Shown: positions 56,368 to 64,000 of the stretch, piece by piece | How positions within the stretch are numbered: the stretch's first letter is position 1 | How the letters are laid out: each line of letters opens with the position of its first letter | From: Ramlibacter rhizophilus | Lineage (GTDB): Bacteria; Pseudomonadota; Gammaproteobacteria; Burkholderiales; Burkholderiaceae_C | Length of the DNA: 64,000 nt | Reading direction: 5' to 3' | NCBI RefSeq assembly: GCF_004681965.1 | Contig: NZ_SMLL01000008.1 | Coordinates: forward strand, 186,001-250,000 | Program-made: the position numbers and the translations under genes | The notes under the pieces: model-generated | The model's input: the letters and a program-made list of their open reading frames with translations, nothing else | What the model was told of the DNA's origin: nothing | Database searches by the model: none

Positions 56368-57188
56368 CCTACTGCGTCGGCATCAAGCTCAACGCCGGTC
56401 TGGTGTTCCTGTCCGACTCGCGCACCAACGCGGGCGTGGACCACATCAGCACCTTCCGCAAGATGATCGTCTACGAGCGGCCCGGTGACCGCTTCATGGT
56501 GCTCCTCACCGCGGGCAACCTGTCCATCGCACAGTCGGTGCGCGAGATCCTGCAGACCGAGCAGCTCAAGGACCCGGGCGGTGGCGAGCCCGTGTCCATC
56601 TGGAACGCGCGCAGCATGTTCGACGCCACCCGCGTGCTCGGCCAGGCCGTGCGCCATGTGTACGAGCGCGACGCCGAGGCGCTGCGCCATTCGGGCGTGG
56701 AGTTCAACGTCTCCATGATCTTCGGTGGGCAGATCCGCGGCGAGGGCATGCGCCTGTTCAGCGTCTATTCCGCCGGCAACTTCATCGAAGCCACCGCCGA
56801 GACGCCCTTTTTCCAGATCGGCGAATCCAAGTACGGCAAACCCGTGCTCGATCGGCTCGTGCGCCCCGAGACCAGCCTGGACGAGGCCGCCAAGTGCGCC
56901 CTGGTGTCCATGGATTCCACCATGAAGTCCAACCTCTCCGTGGGTCCGCCGCTGGACCTGGCCGTGTACGAGGTGGACCGCTTCGCCTCCGAGAAGCTGG
57001 TGTGCATCGACATGTCCAACCCCTACTACCGCATGGTCCACAGCAGCTGGGGGCAGAAGCTGCGCGAAGCCTTCGACAGCGTGCCCGATCCGGTCTGGCA
57101 GGGTGCGACCGACTTGCCCCTGGCCACCGAGAGCTGCCAGCACAAGCCGCTGCGCAAGATCGGACGGCCGGAAGAGCGGCTGATCTGA
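56364..57188 (+). CDS. Proteasome-like protease of the Anbu type
   Basis: This 274-residue protein starts [24 protein letters not shown], the hallmark of Anbu/HslV-related N-terminal nucleophile hydrolases, with Thr2 exposed after Met removal, an Asp at 18, and Lys33. It would form a ring-shaped self-compartmentalised peptidase. The genes usually found with Anbu (ATP-grasp, alpha-E, transglutaminase) are absent from its neighbourhood. It overlaps mutS by four bases and abuts an alpha/beta hydrolase gene. A BPH-type proteasome homolog is the alternative assignment. The catalytic role is inferred from family. Confidence 0.82.
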   Translation: MTYCVGIKLNAGLVFLSDSRTNAGVDHISTFRKMIVYERPGDRFMVLLTAGNLSIAQSVREILQTEQLKDPGGGEPVSIWNARSMFDATRVLGQAVRHVYERDAEALRHSGVEFNVSMIFGGQIRGEGMRLFSVYSAGNFIEATAETPFFQIGESKYGKPVLDRLVRPETSLDEAAKCALVSMDSTMKSNLSVGPPLDLAVYEVDRFASEKLVCIDMSNPYYRMVHSSWGQKLREAFDSVPDPVWQGATDLPLATESCQHKPLRKIGRPEERLI

Positions 57189-57989
57189 ATGGCCCTGGTC
57201 GTCTTCGCGCACGCCAACAGCTTTCCCGCCGGCACCTACACCCAGCTTTTCGGCCACCTGCGCGCACGCGGCTTCACCGTCAAGGCGCTGGAGAAGTTCG
57301 GCCACGACCCGCGCCATCCGGTCCGCAACAACTGGTGGGAGCTGGTGGAGCAGCTGCACGAATTCGCCGAGGCCGCCGCGGTCGCGGCGGGCGAACCGGC
57401 CTTCCTCGTGGGGCATTCGCTGGGCGGGTTCCTGAGCGTGATGTGTGCGGCACGTCATCCGGAGGTCGCGCGCGGCGTGCTGATGCTGGACTCGCCACTC
57501 CTGGGCGGCTGGCGTGCCACGGCTTTCGGGGCCATCAAGCTCACGCCACTGGTGGGCGCCATCTCGCCCGGCGCCGTGAGCCGAAGGCGCCGCAACCGCT
57601 GGCCCTCGCGCGAGGAAGCGCTCGAACATTTCCGCCACAAGAAGGCCTTCGCACGCTGGGACGAACAGGTGCTGCGGGACTACATCACCTTCGGCACGCA
57701 CGACGAGGACGGGCAGCGCGTCCTGAGCTTCGACCGTGATGTGGAAACCGCCATCTACAACACCCTGCCCGACAACCTCGACCGCCTGCTGCGGCGCCAC
57801 CCGCTGCGCTGCCCGGCCGCCTTCATCGGCGGGCTGCAATCGCTCGAGCTGCGGCAGGTGGGCCTGGCGATGACGCAGCAGGTGACGCACGGGCGCATGA
57901 CCATGCTCGATGGCAGCCACCTGTTCCCGATGGAAAAACCGCTGGCGACAGCGGCGGCCATCGAGGCCTCGTTGCTGGCGATCAGCTAG
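57189..57989 (+). CDS. Alpha/beta hydrolase
   Basis: This 266-residue hydrolase begins VVFAHANSFPAGTY (oxyanion region), has GHSLGGF as nucleophile elbow, and a DGSHLFPMEKP segment with the catalytic His. It starts immediately after the Anbu-type gene stop, so the mutS-Anbu-hydrolase order looks like an operon. Its substrate is unknown. Confidence 0.84.
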   Translation: MALVVFAHANSFPAGTYTQLFGHLRARGFTVKALEKFGHDPRHPVRNNWWELVEQLHEFAEAAAVAAGEPAFLVGHSLGGFLSVMCAARHPEVARGVLMLDSPLLGGWRATAFGAIKLTPLVGAISPGAVSRRRRNRWPSREEALEHFRHKKAFARWDEQVLRDYITFGTHDEDGQRVLSFDRDVETAIYNTLPDNLDRLLRRHPLRCPAAFIGGLQSLELRQVGLAMTQQVTHGRMTMLDGSHLFPMEKPLATAAAIEASLLAIS

Positions 57990-57998
57990 AGCGAGGGG

Positions 57999-58805
57999 CT
58001 AGGCATTCGGCCAGGCGGCCAGCACCACGATGCCGAAGGCGATGCGGTACCAGGCGAAGGGCACGAAGCTGTGGCTGGCCACGTAGCGCAGCAGCCAGCG
58101 CACGCAGATCCAGGCGCTGGCGAAGGAGAACACCAGGCCGATCACGAACATGGGCGCATCCTCCACCGACAGCAGCGCGCGTTCCTTCCAGAGGCTGTAG
58201 ACGCCGGCGCCGATCAGGGTGGGAATGGCGAGGTAGAAGGAGAAGTCGGTTGCCGCGCGGCGTGACAGGCCCATGAGCATGCCGCCGATGATGGTGGCCC
58301 CGCTGCGGCTCATGCCGGGAATGAGCGCCACGCACTGTGCCAGGCCCACCTTGAGCGCATCCCAGGTGCTCATGTCGTCGGTGTGCTCGATGCGGGCCGC
58401 CACCGGTGCGCGCTTCTCGGCCCAGAGGATGATCAGGCCGCCCACGATGAGCGCGGTGGCCACCACGTCGGGCGTGAAGAGATGGGCCTTGATGGTGGCA
58501 CCCAGGAGCAGGCCCAGCACGATGGCCGGCAGCACGCCGATCACCACGTTGGCCGAGAAGCGCCGGGCCAGCGGCTGCGACGGCAGGCCCACGACGGTGG
58601 TGCGGATCTTCTGCCAGTACACGAGGATCACCGCGAAGATGGCGCCGGTCTGGATGGCAATGTCGAAGACCTTGGCCTTGGCGTCGGTGAAACCCAGCAG
58701 GGAGCCGGCGAGGATCAGGTGCCCGGTGCTGGACACCGGCAGGAACTCAGTCAGGCCCTCCACGATGCCCATGAGGGCGGCCTTGACCCACAACATCACA
58801 TCCAC
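57999..58805 (-). CDS. uppP: Undecaprenyl-diphosphatase (BacA/UppP)
   Basis: This 268-residue membrane enzyme has about eight segments and both signatures: [17 protein letters not shown] near the N-terminus and [10 protein letters not shown] in the middle. It dephosphorylates undecaprenyl diphosphate to recycle the lipid carrier for peptidoglycan and polysaccharides. I chose GTG 58805, with AGGA 7 bases upstream, over ATG 58796, which would remove three residues. It is convergent with the hydrolase gene. Confidence 0.93.
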   Translation of the reverse strand: MDVMLWVKAALMGIVEGLTEFLPVSSTGHLILAGSLLGFTDAKAKVFDIAIQTGAIFAVILVYWQKIRTTVVGLPSQPLARRFSANVVIGVLPAIVLGLLLGATIKAHLFTPDVVATALIVGGLIILWAEKRAPVAARIEHTDDMSTWDALKVGLAQCVALIPGMSRSGATIIGGMLMGLSRRAATDFSFYLAIPTLIGAGVYSLWKERALLSVEDAPMFVIGLVFSFASAWICVRWLLRYVASHSFVPFAWYRIAFGIVVLAAWPNA

Positions 58806-58867
58806 GCGCGGTTCCTCTCGGGCAAAGAGCCGGATTATCGCTGGGCCATGCTGCACTGCGGGGCATT

Positions 58868-58995
58868 GGAGCGGGTTCACTCCTTCCCCCGTTGGGGGAA
58901 GGTTGGGATGGGGGCCCGCGTGAAGCAGCGTGGCCGGCGCGCGGGCCCCCACCCCAGCCCACCCCCAAAGGGGGAGGGAGGGAGTGAACCGCTCC
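58868..58995. repeat. 100-bp palindromic interspersed repeat, copy C (extended)
   Basis: This copy has outer arms GGAGCGGGTTCACTCC and GGAGTGAACCGCTCC that pair except for one base, outside the usual CTTCCCCC hairpin and GCCCCCACCCC arm. The core reads GCAGCGTGGCCGGCGCG. It is the largest copy and may show the full original unit. Confidence 0.85.
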
Positions 58996-59184
58996 GGCAT
59001 CACGTCGAGGCGGCGTCCTACAAGACGGCTGAGGCTCGCGCGGTTTACTAGCGGTGTTGCGAATGCATCAGGCGGCGCGGTGAAAGCTTGCGGCGCCTGG
59101 CAAGGGAAATCACCCCGACTCCTCTGAGTCCCCTCCTCCTCCGGGGTGAGCTGGTCCGGCCCTCCGTCCCGCGACTGGCATGTT

Positions 59185-59218
59185 CGCCCCCAGGGTTCAA
59201 CCTGGGGGCGTTTTTTTT
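59185..59218 (+). terminator. Strong rho-independent terminator without an upstream gene
   Basis: CGCCCCCAGG and CCTGGGGGCG form a perfect 10-bp stem around GTTCAA, followed by eight T. No coding gene lies upstream on the plus strand within 1 kb, so it probably ends a small RNA. Confidence 0.85.
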
Positions 59219-59316
59219 CCTGCGCGTATGCCTACCCGGCCACGGGCACTGCTCCTACCCGCCAATGCAAGGAGCACGCTCACGTCCGCCCGGCTGGCTT
59301 CAGTACGGTCGTGCAC

Positions 59317-59532
59317 GTGAACAGCGACAAGCCCAAGGACCCAATGCGCGAGCGCCAGGAGCGGCCCAAGGCCGCCAGGCCGGCACGCGATGCCATGGAG
59401 GGCCGAGGCAGCGCACGGGGCCGAAGCGGCTATGGCGTGGAAAGCCTGCGCCCCCACCTGCGCGAGCAGCTCGCGCTCAAGGAACTGCTCGCCGGCGGCT
59501 CGCCGATGACTCAGGCCAAGCCGCGCGGCTGA
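59317..59532 (+). CDS. Small basic hypothetical protein
   Basis: A possible 71-residue protein starting at GTG, reading NSDKPKDPMRERQERP, then a Gly/Arg-rich stretch and a helical LRPHLREQLALKELLAGG near its end. The Lys/Arg/Glu-rich composition is protein-like, but there is no good ribosome site and no known family. An in-frame GTG at 59311 is an alternative. Confidence 0.4.
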   Translation: MNSDKPKDPMRERQERPKAARPARDAMEGRGSARGRSGYGVESLRPHLREQLALKELLAGGSPMTQAKPRG

Positions 59533-59568
59533 ATCCCGCCGGAACGCCGGCGCCCCTCCTGCCGTCCC

Positions 59569-60048
59569 TCAGTGTCTTGCGCGTCCGCGGTGGCCGTGGC
59601 CATGCGGGTGCTTGCCCGGGTGCGAGGGCTTCCAATGATGGATCGGACGACCGTAGTTCGCACCGAACACGGGTGGGCGCAAGTGGCTGCCGTGGGGTGC
59701 ATAGATGACCGGCGGAGGCGCGTAGATGACCGGCGGCGGACTGAACACAGGGTGTGGCTGCACGAACACCGGAGCGGGCCGCACATAGACCGGCGCGGGC
59801 CGGACATACACCGGCGAGGGCTGGACATAGGCCGGCGGCTGCACGTACACCGGCGCAGGCTGGACGTAGATGGGCGCGGGATGCACGACATGCGGTCGCA
59901 CGTTCCCCACGGCGACCGACACACCCGGCGCGGGTGACATGTCCACGGACCAGTACACCCGATCGCGTGCCTGCGCGGCGCCGGCGACGATCAGGGCGAT
60001 GGCCGCGCCCGCGAGGCGAAGGCCACGATGGAGGCTGGTGGGACGCAT
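59569..60048 (-). CDS. Exported proline-rich repeat protein
   Basis: This 159-residue protein has a signal peptide (LAGAAIALIVAGAAQA). The central part is about nine irregular repeats of the type P-x-P-[IV]-[YF]-V (PAPIYVQPAPVYV, then PSPVYVRPAPVYV). The C-terminus is rich in His/Gly/Lys (HPGKHPHGHGHRGRARH). Such Tyr/Pro repeats suggest a surface or periplasmic structural protein; the His-rich tail might bind metal. Function unknown. It is divergent from glnS. Confidence 0.7.
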   Translation of the reverse strand: MRPTSLHRGLRLAGAAIALIVAGAAQARDRVYWSVDMSPAPGVSVAVGNVRPHVVHPAPIYVQPAPVYVQPPAYVQPSPVYVRPAPVYVRPAPVFVQPHPVFSPPPVIYAPPPVIYAPHGSHLRPPVFGANYGRPIHHWKPSHPGKHPHGHGHRGRARH

Positions 60049-60182
60049 GGGATGCTTTCGATGCTGGGGACGAACCCGACGCCTTCCATTGGACGCTTCA
60101 GCGCGACCGTCGTGGGCGGCCGCCCGGTCAAAGCCGTTGCCGGAAGTAACATTGCCTGAGCGCCACCTAGAATCGGGCGGCT

Positions 60183-61967
60183 ATGACCGCGCCAGCCGAC
60201 AAAGACAGCCCGAAAGCGAGCAACTTCCTGCGCCAGATCATCGAGCGCGACCTGGCCCAGGGCAGCTATGCGCAGCGTCGCTGGGCCGGGCGTCCGGCCG
60301 ATGCCACCACCCATCAGGCCGGCGAGATCGATCCCGCACGCATCCGCACCCGCTTTCCGCCCGAGCCCAACGGCTACCTGCACGTGGGCCATGCCAAGAG
60401 CATCTGCCTGAACTTCGGCCTGGCCCGCGAGTACGGGGGCGTGTGCCACATGCGGTTCGACGACACCAACCCCGAGAAGGAGGAGCAGGAGTACGTCGAC
60501 GCCATCCTGGACGCGGTCCACTGGCTGGGCTTCGGCTGGGACGCCAATGGCACCAGCCACCTGTACCACGCGAGCGACTACTTCGACTTCATGTACCGCG
60601 CCGCCGAGTACCTGGTCGAACAGGGCCTGGCCTACGTTGACGAACAGACGCCCGAGCAGATGCGCGCCAACCGCGGCGACTTCAGCCGTCCCGGCGTGGA
60701 CAGTCCCTACCGGAACCGCACGCCGGCCGAGAACCTGCAGCGCTTTCGCGAAATGCGCGAGGGCCAGCTGCCCGACGGCGCGGCCGTGCTGCGGGCGCGC
60801 ATCGACATGGCCAGCCCCAACATCAACATGCGCGACCCGGCCCTGTACCGGATCAAGCATGCGGAGCATCACAACACGGGCGACCGCTGGTGCATCTACC
60901 CCATGTACACCTTCGCGCACCCGATCGAGGATGCGCTGGAGAACATCACCCACAGCCTGTGCACGCTGGAGTTCGAGGACCAGCGCCCGTTCTATGACTG
61001 GCTGCTGGACCGCCTGCGCGAAGGTGGGCTCATCAACGCGCCGCAGCCGCGCCAGTACGAGTTCGCGCGCCTGAACCTCACCTACGTGCTCACCAGCAAG
61101 CGCAAGCTCAAGCAGCTGGTGGACGAAGGCCATGTGAGCGGCTGGGACGACCCGCGCATGCCCACCATCGTCGGCCTGCGCCGGCGCGGCTACACGCCCG
61201 AGAGCCTGCAGCTGTTCTCCGAGCGCATCGGCGTGACCAAGGCCAACGGCTGGATCGACTTCAGCACGCTGGAGATCGCACTGCGCGACGACCTGGACCC
61301 CAAGGCGGCTCGCGCCATGGCGGTCATCGATCCGCTCAAGCTCATCGTGGAAAACTGGGACGAGGCCATGGGCGCCGGGCACCTGGAGCCCTGCACCGCA
61401 CCCGTCCACCCGCACCAGCCCGAACGCGGGCAGCGCCATTTCGTCTTCGGTCGCGAGCTCTGGATCGAGCGCGGTGACTTCGAGGAGACCCCGCCCAAGG
61501 GCTACAACCGCCTCTACCCCGGCAACAAGGTGCGCCTGAAGTACGGCTACGTGGTCGAGTGCGTCGGCGCGGACAAGGACGCGCAGGGCCACGTGCAGGC
61601 GGTGCGCGTGCGCGTCTTTCCGGAAAGCAAGAGCGGCACACCCGGCAGCGACAGCGTCAAGGCCAAGGGCGTGATCACCTGGGTGGCCGCGGCCGATGCG
61701 GTGGCAGCGCAGGTGCGTCTGTACGACCGCCTCTTCGCCGTGGCGCAGCCGGACACCGGCGAGCGCGACTTCCTGGAAGAACTCAACCCGGACAGCCTGA
61801 AGGTCGTCAGCGCCTGGGTGGAGCCCTCGCTCGCGCAGGCCCGGCCCGACGAGAAGTTCCAGTTCGAGCGCCACGGCTACTTCGTGGCCGACCGCAAGGA
61901 CCACGCGCCCGGCCAGCCGGTCTTCAACCGCGTGACCGGCCTGAAGGACACCTTCGCGCGGACCTGA
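60183..61967 (+). CDS. glnS: Glutaminyl-tRNA synthetase
   Basis: This 594-residue class I synthetase has the HIGH-type PEPNGYLHVGHAK near residue 60, HNTGDRWCIYPMYTFAHP in the middle, and the KMSKS-type LTSKRKL. A C-terminal beta-barrel anticodon domain follows (KVRLKYGYVVEC). It charges tRNA-Gln. The N-terminal SNFLRQIIERDL is typical of proteobacterial GlnS. A repeat element with GTGAAGGAATC ends begins 18 bp after its stop. Confidence 0.97.
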   Translation: MTAPADKDSPKASNFLRQIIERDLAQGSYAQRRWAGRPADATTHQAGEIDPARIRTRFPPEPNGYLHVGHAKSICLNFGLAREYGGVCHMRFDDTNPEKEEQEYVDAILDAVHWLGFGWDANGTSHLYHASDYFDFMYRAAEYLVEQGLAYVDEQTPEQMRANRGDFSRPGVDSPYRNRTPAENLQRFREMREGQLPDGAAVLRARIDMASPNINMRDPALYRIKHAEHHNTGDRWCIYPMYTFAHPIEDALENITHSLCTLEFEDQRPFYDWLLDRLREGGLINAPQPRQYEFARLNLTYVLTSKRKLKQLVDEGHVSGWDDPRMPTIVGLRRRGYTPESLQLFSERIGVTKANGWIDFSTLEIALRDDLDPKAARAMAVIDPLKLIVENWDEAMGAGHLEPCTAPVHPHQPERGQRHFVFGRELWIERGDFEETPPKGYNRLYPGNKVRLKYGYVVECVGADKDAQGHVQAVRVRVFPESKSGTPGSDSVKAKGVITWVAAADAVAAQVRLYDRLFAVAQPDTGERDFLEELNPDSLKVVSAWVEPSLAQARPDEKFQFERHGYFVADRKDHAPGQPVFNRVTGLKDTFART

Positions 61968-61984
61968 GCGCACGGCCGGGCCAC

Positions 61985-62105
61985 GAAGGCGTGAAGGAAT
62001 CGTAGCGAGCGGCTTGAGGTGGCGCGGAGCATCGCAGCCGTACAAGCGGACGGCGAGAAGCGCAGGCGCCAGATCGGGACGCGCAGTCGATTCATTCACA
62101 CCTTC
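61985..62105. repeat. Long form of GTGAAGGAATC inverted repeat
   Basis: This 121-bp element has terminal arms GAAGGCGTGAAGGAATCG and CGATTCATTCACACCTTC (16 of 18 pair). The ends match the short form at 46884, but here 79 more bases lie between them, including TAGCGAGCGGCTTGAGG and AAGCGCAGGCGCCAG. It follows glnS. Confidence 0.85.
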
Positions 62106-62171
62106 CGCGCTTGTCACTGATTCGAACCGCGCCCCCACGGCGCGCGCCAGCCCGGCCACAATGCATCCATC

Positions 62172-62750
62172 ATGCATTTGCCGAAGCCGACCCGACGCCG
62201 GGTGCTGGGCCGTCTGGCCTGGCCGCTCGCGGCCGCGGCCCTGGCGGGCTGCGCCGGCTTCCCCGGCGCACCCACGCGCTATCGCATCAGCGCTGCGCAA
62301 CTCGAGGAGTCCCTGCGCGAGCGCGTGCCCCTGCGCCACTCCATGGGCGGCATCGTGGAGGTCACGGCCAGGGTGGACGGACTGCGCATGCTCCCCGAGC
62401 GCGAGCAGGTGGCCGCCCAGGTGAAGTTCGAGTCCAGCGGGCCCTTGCTGCCGCAAAGCTTCCACGGCTCCTTCGACCTGCTGTTCGGACTGCGCTGGGA
62501 ACCGTCCGACCACAGCCTGCGGGCGCACCAGCTGGAGCTGCGTTCGCTGCGGCTGCCCATGGTGGTGGGGCGCAGCGCGCAACTGCTGGAGGCCGCTTTG
62601 ACCGCGGTTTCGCGCCAGCTCATCGGCGACGTGGTGCTGCACCGCCTCAGCCCGCGCGAGGTGCAGCGCCTGCGCGGCTGGGGCCTGCGGCCCGACACCA
62701 TCGATGTGACGCCGGACGGCCTGGAGCTCGGGTTCGCCCCGCTCGCATGA
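62172..62750 (+). CDS. DUF1439 lipoprotein
   Basis: This 192-residue protein has a twin-arginine-free lipoprotein leader with lipobox ALAGC, then an LES-type start TRYRISAAQLEESLRERVPL typical of DUF1439. The mature domain resembles lipid-binding periplasmic folds of the BPI/SMP class, with QLELRSLRLPMVVG and VDVTP-like strands. The function is unknown. The next gene begins 6 bases after its stop. Confidence 0.82.
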   Translation: MHLPKPTRRRVLGRLAWPLAAAALAGCAGFPGAPTRYRISAAQLEESLRERVPLRHSMGGIVEVTARVDGLRMLPEREQVAAQVKFESSGPLLPQSFHGSFDLLFGLRWEPSDHSLRAHQLELRSLRLPMVVGRSAQLLEAALTAVSRQLIGDVVLHRLSPREVQRLRGWGLRPDTIDVTPDGLELGFAPLA

Positions 62751-62756
62751 GAGGAG

Positions 62757-63095
62757 ATGCCCATGACCATCGATTCCAGCCCCGGCCTCGGTGTCCTGCT
62801 CTATCGCTACTTCTTCTTCGGCTGGCTGTTCAAGGATGTGAGCCGGGGCAACCTCTTCGAGCGCGCCGCCGCCTGGCGCCACAACCAGGCGCAGGCGCAG
62901 TGGCTGCCCACCTACATGCGCCGCTGGCTGGCCTGGGGGCTGGGCTTCTACGTGCTGGGGTGGGCCCTGGAGCTCGCGCTCGGCTCGGCGCTGCTGTCGG
63001 CCTTGTTCTACGTGCCCGGCGCCTTGAGCGTGCCGGTCAATGCGGTGATCGCGGCCGCGTGGCTCGGCCTGAAGTCACTTCCGGGTCCGTTCTAG
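62757..63095 (+). CDS. Small membrane protein, hypothetical
   Basis: This 112-residue protein has three hydrophobic segments (LGVLLYRYFFFGWLF, WLAWGLGFYVLGWALELAL, VPVNAVIAAAWLGL). It follows the DUF1439 gene closely, so the pair may form an operon. No family is recognised. A second ATG at 62763 would shorten it by two residues. Confidence 0.6.
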   Translation: MPMTIDSSPGLGVLLYRYFFFGWLFKDVSRGNLFERAAAWRHNQAQAQWLPTYMRRWLAWGLGFYVLGWALELALGSALLSALFYVPGALSVPVNAVIAAAWLGLKSLPGPF

Positions 63096-63386
63096 GCCGC
63101 GGCTGCGTGGGCGGACGGCCATCGGGCGGGAAGGTTTCGCCAGGACGGTGCACCAGCGGACGCGAGCGAAGCATTTCCGCGAACGCGCTGTCCGCCCCCT
63201 CGCCACCACGGGAGCGGCTCGGGCTGCGCGCCGGTGCAGGACCATCGGTCGATGAAGGCTTGGACGACTCGGTCACTTCGAACTCCCGAAGAGCGGCGCC
63301 TGGGCCGGGCACCATGTCAAGCGGGTTTCAGGTTAGCACCGTGTCGAAGGCAGCGGTGCAAGTCCGCGCAAGACACCTGAGATTGG

Positions 63387-64000
63387 TCAAGCCCTCGCGG
63401 CGCGCAACTTCATCATTTCGTTCTCACCCTGGCCGTTTCCGCTGCCCGGCACCGTCTCGCCCTGACGGTCCAGCACCTCGTCGAGGCGCCGCGCGAGCGC
63501 CTCGTCGGCATCCGGGCCGCGGCCGATGTAGGCGCCGCGCGTGAGCGTCACATGCGCGGACTCGAAGCTGCCGGCGCCCGCGCACAGGATGGTGCGGCTG
63601 GGAGCCTCCTGGCTCGCCAGCACCAGCATGGCGGGCACCACGGCCTCCGGGCCGAAGGCCTCCAGCATGTCGGGCGGGAACAGCTTCTCGGTCATGCGCG
63701 TGGTCGCCGTGGGCGCCAGGCAATTGACGTGGATGCCGTGCTTCGCGCCTTCGAGCGCGAGCGTCTGCATCAGGCCCACGAGGGCCATCTTCGCGGCGCC
63801 GTAGTTGCTCTGGCCGAAGTTGCCGTACAGGCCCGAGGACGAGGTGGTGAGCACGATGCGGCCGTAGCGCTGCGCCACCATGTGCGGCCAGGCCGCCTTG
63901 CAGGCATGCACCGCGCCCATGAGGTGCACGTCCAGCACCTGCCGGAAGTCCTCCAGCTCCATCTTGGCGAAGGTCTTGTCCCGCAGGATGCCGGCGTTGT
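63387..64000 (-). CDS. Short-chain dehydrogenase/reductase (5' end outside window)
   Basis: This open frame runs to the window edge. It reads NNAGILRDKTFAKM, then ILTTSSSGLYGNFGQSNYGAAKMALVGLM with the catalytic Ser, Tyr (in SNYGAAK) and Lys of SDR enzymes, and LAPTATTRM. The longer C-terminus after that fits 3-hydroxyacyl-CoA dehydrogenase-like SDRs of the MFE-2 type. The N-terminal cofactor-binding motif lies beyond the window, so cofactor preference is unknown. Confidence 0.88.
   Translation of the reverse strand, partial: NAGILRDKTFAKMELEDFRQVLDVHLMGAVHACKAAWPHMVAQRYGRIVLTTSSSGLYGNFGQSNYGAAKMALVGLMQTLALEGAKHGIHVNCLAPTATTRMTEKLFPPDMLEAFGPEAVVPAMLVLASQEAPSRTILCAGAGSFESAHVTLTRGAYIGRGPDADEALARRLDEVLDRQGETVPGSGNGQGENEMMKLRAARA

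Larger units (their letters stand above)
58806..59316. other. Intergenic region with repeat copy C and an orphan terminator
   Basis: This 511-bp gap holds repeat copy C (58868-58995) and a strong terminator (59185-59218). Between them, 58996-59184 has no ORF of coding character but contains a CACCCCG/CGGGGTG pair at about 59111-59147 around a small ACTC/GAGT hairpin. With the terminator downstream and no coding gene upstream on that strand, an untranslated RNA is possible. Confidence 0.45.

Noticed and set aside
59185..59210. GTTCAA between paired arms as a tRNA T-arm
   Set aside because: The stem is too long, the loop has six bases, no other tRNA arms are present, and eight T follow: it is a terminator.
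63037..63315. Minus-strand frame of 92 codons
   Set aside because: Low complexity, overlaps a better-supported membrane protein gene, and no ribosome site or homology was seen.

Overview
The window is a high-GC chromosomal segment whose gene set and protein style point to a betaproteobacterium of the Burkholderiales, most like Comamonadaceae (an inference from polA, thrB with a BPSS1780-type neighbour, rpsU-yqeY, pmbA-yjgA-mog, an Anbu-type protease after mutS, and about 100-bp palindromic repeats between genes). No rRNA, tRNA, CRISPR array, phage or insertion sequence was seen.

Region 1 (1-14757) is the end of an exopolysaccharide/surface-glycan locus: the 3' end of galE, a NodB-type deacetylase, a family-2 glycosyltransferase, an opposing three-gene cassette (ATP-grasp ligase, P-loop kinase, nucleotidyltransferase-fold protein), two tandem parallel beta-helix proteins sharing an identical core of about 1 kb, a GT14-like glycosyltransferase, a Wzx-type flippase, a galactose-oxidase-like secreted enzyme, a HAF-repeat protein and a truncated GT14 remnant.

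Region 2 (14804-16779) holds regulators: two tandem LuxR-type proteins with degenerate receiver domains resembling VpsT/CsgD, and a small PilZ protein. Region 3 (16891-27524) is a Tad/Flp pilus operon (cpaA, cpaB, cpaC, lipoprotein, flp, tadG, tadE, a second tadE-like gene, cpaE, cpaF, tadB, tadC). Regions 1-3 together look like one adhesion/matrix island that may respond to cyclic di-GMP.

Region 4 (27588-64000) is mostly housekeeping: polA, thrB, uvrD, guaC, rpsU-yqeY, pmbA, yjgA, mog, cysE, trmJ, suhB, mutS, an Anbu-type protease, uppP and glnS. It is interrupted by a small sugar-modification set (C-methyltransferase, DUF4910 peptidase-like protein, PIG-L deacetylase, rfbF), a hybrid histidine kinase, a decayed aminotransferase tail and two families of interspersed inverted repeats. 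The window ends inside a short-chain dehydrogenase gene.
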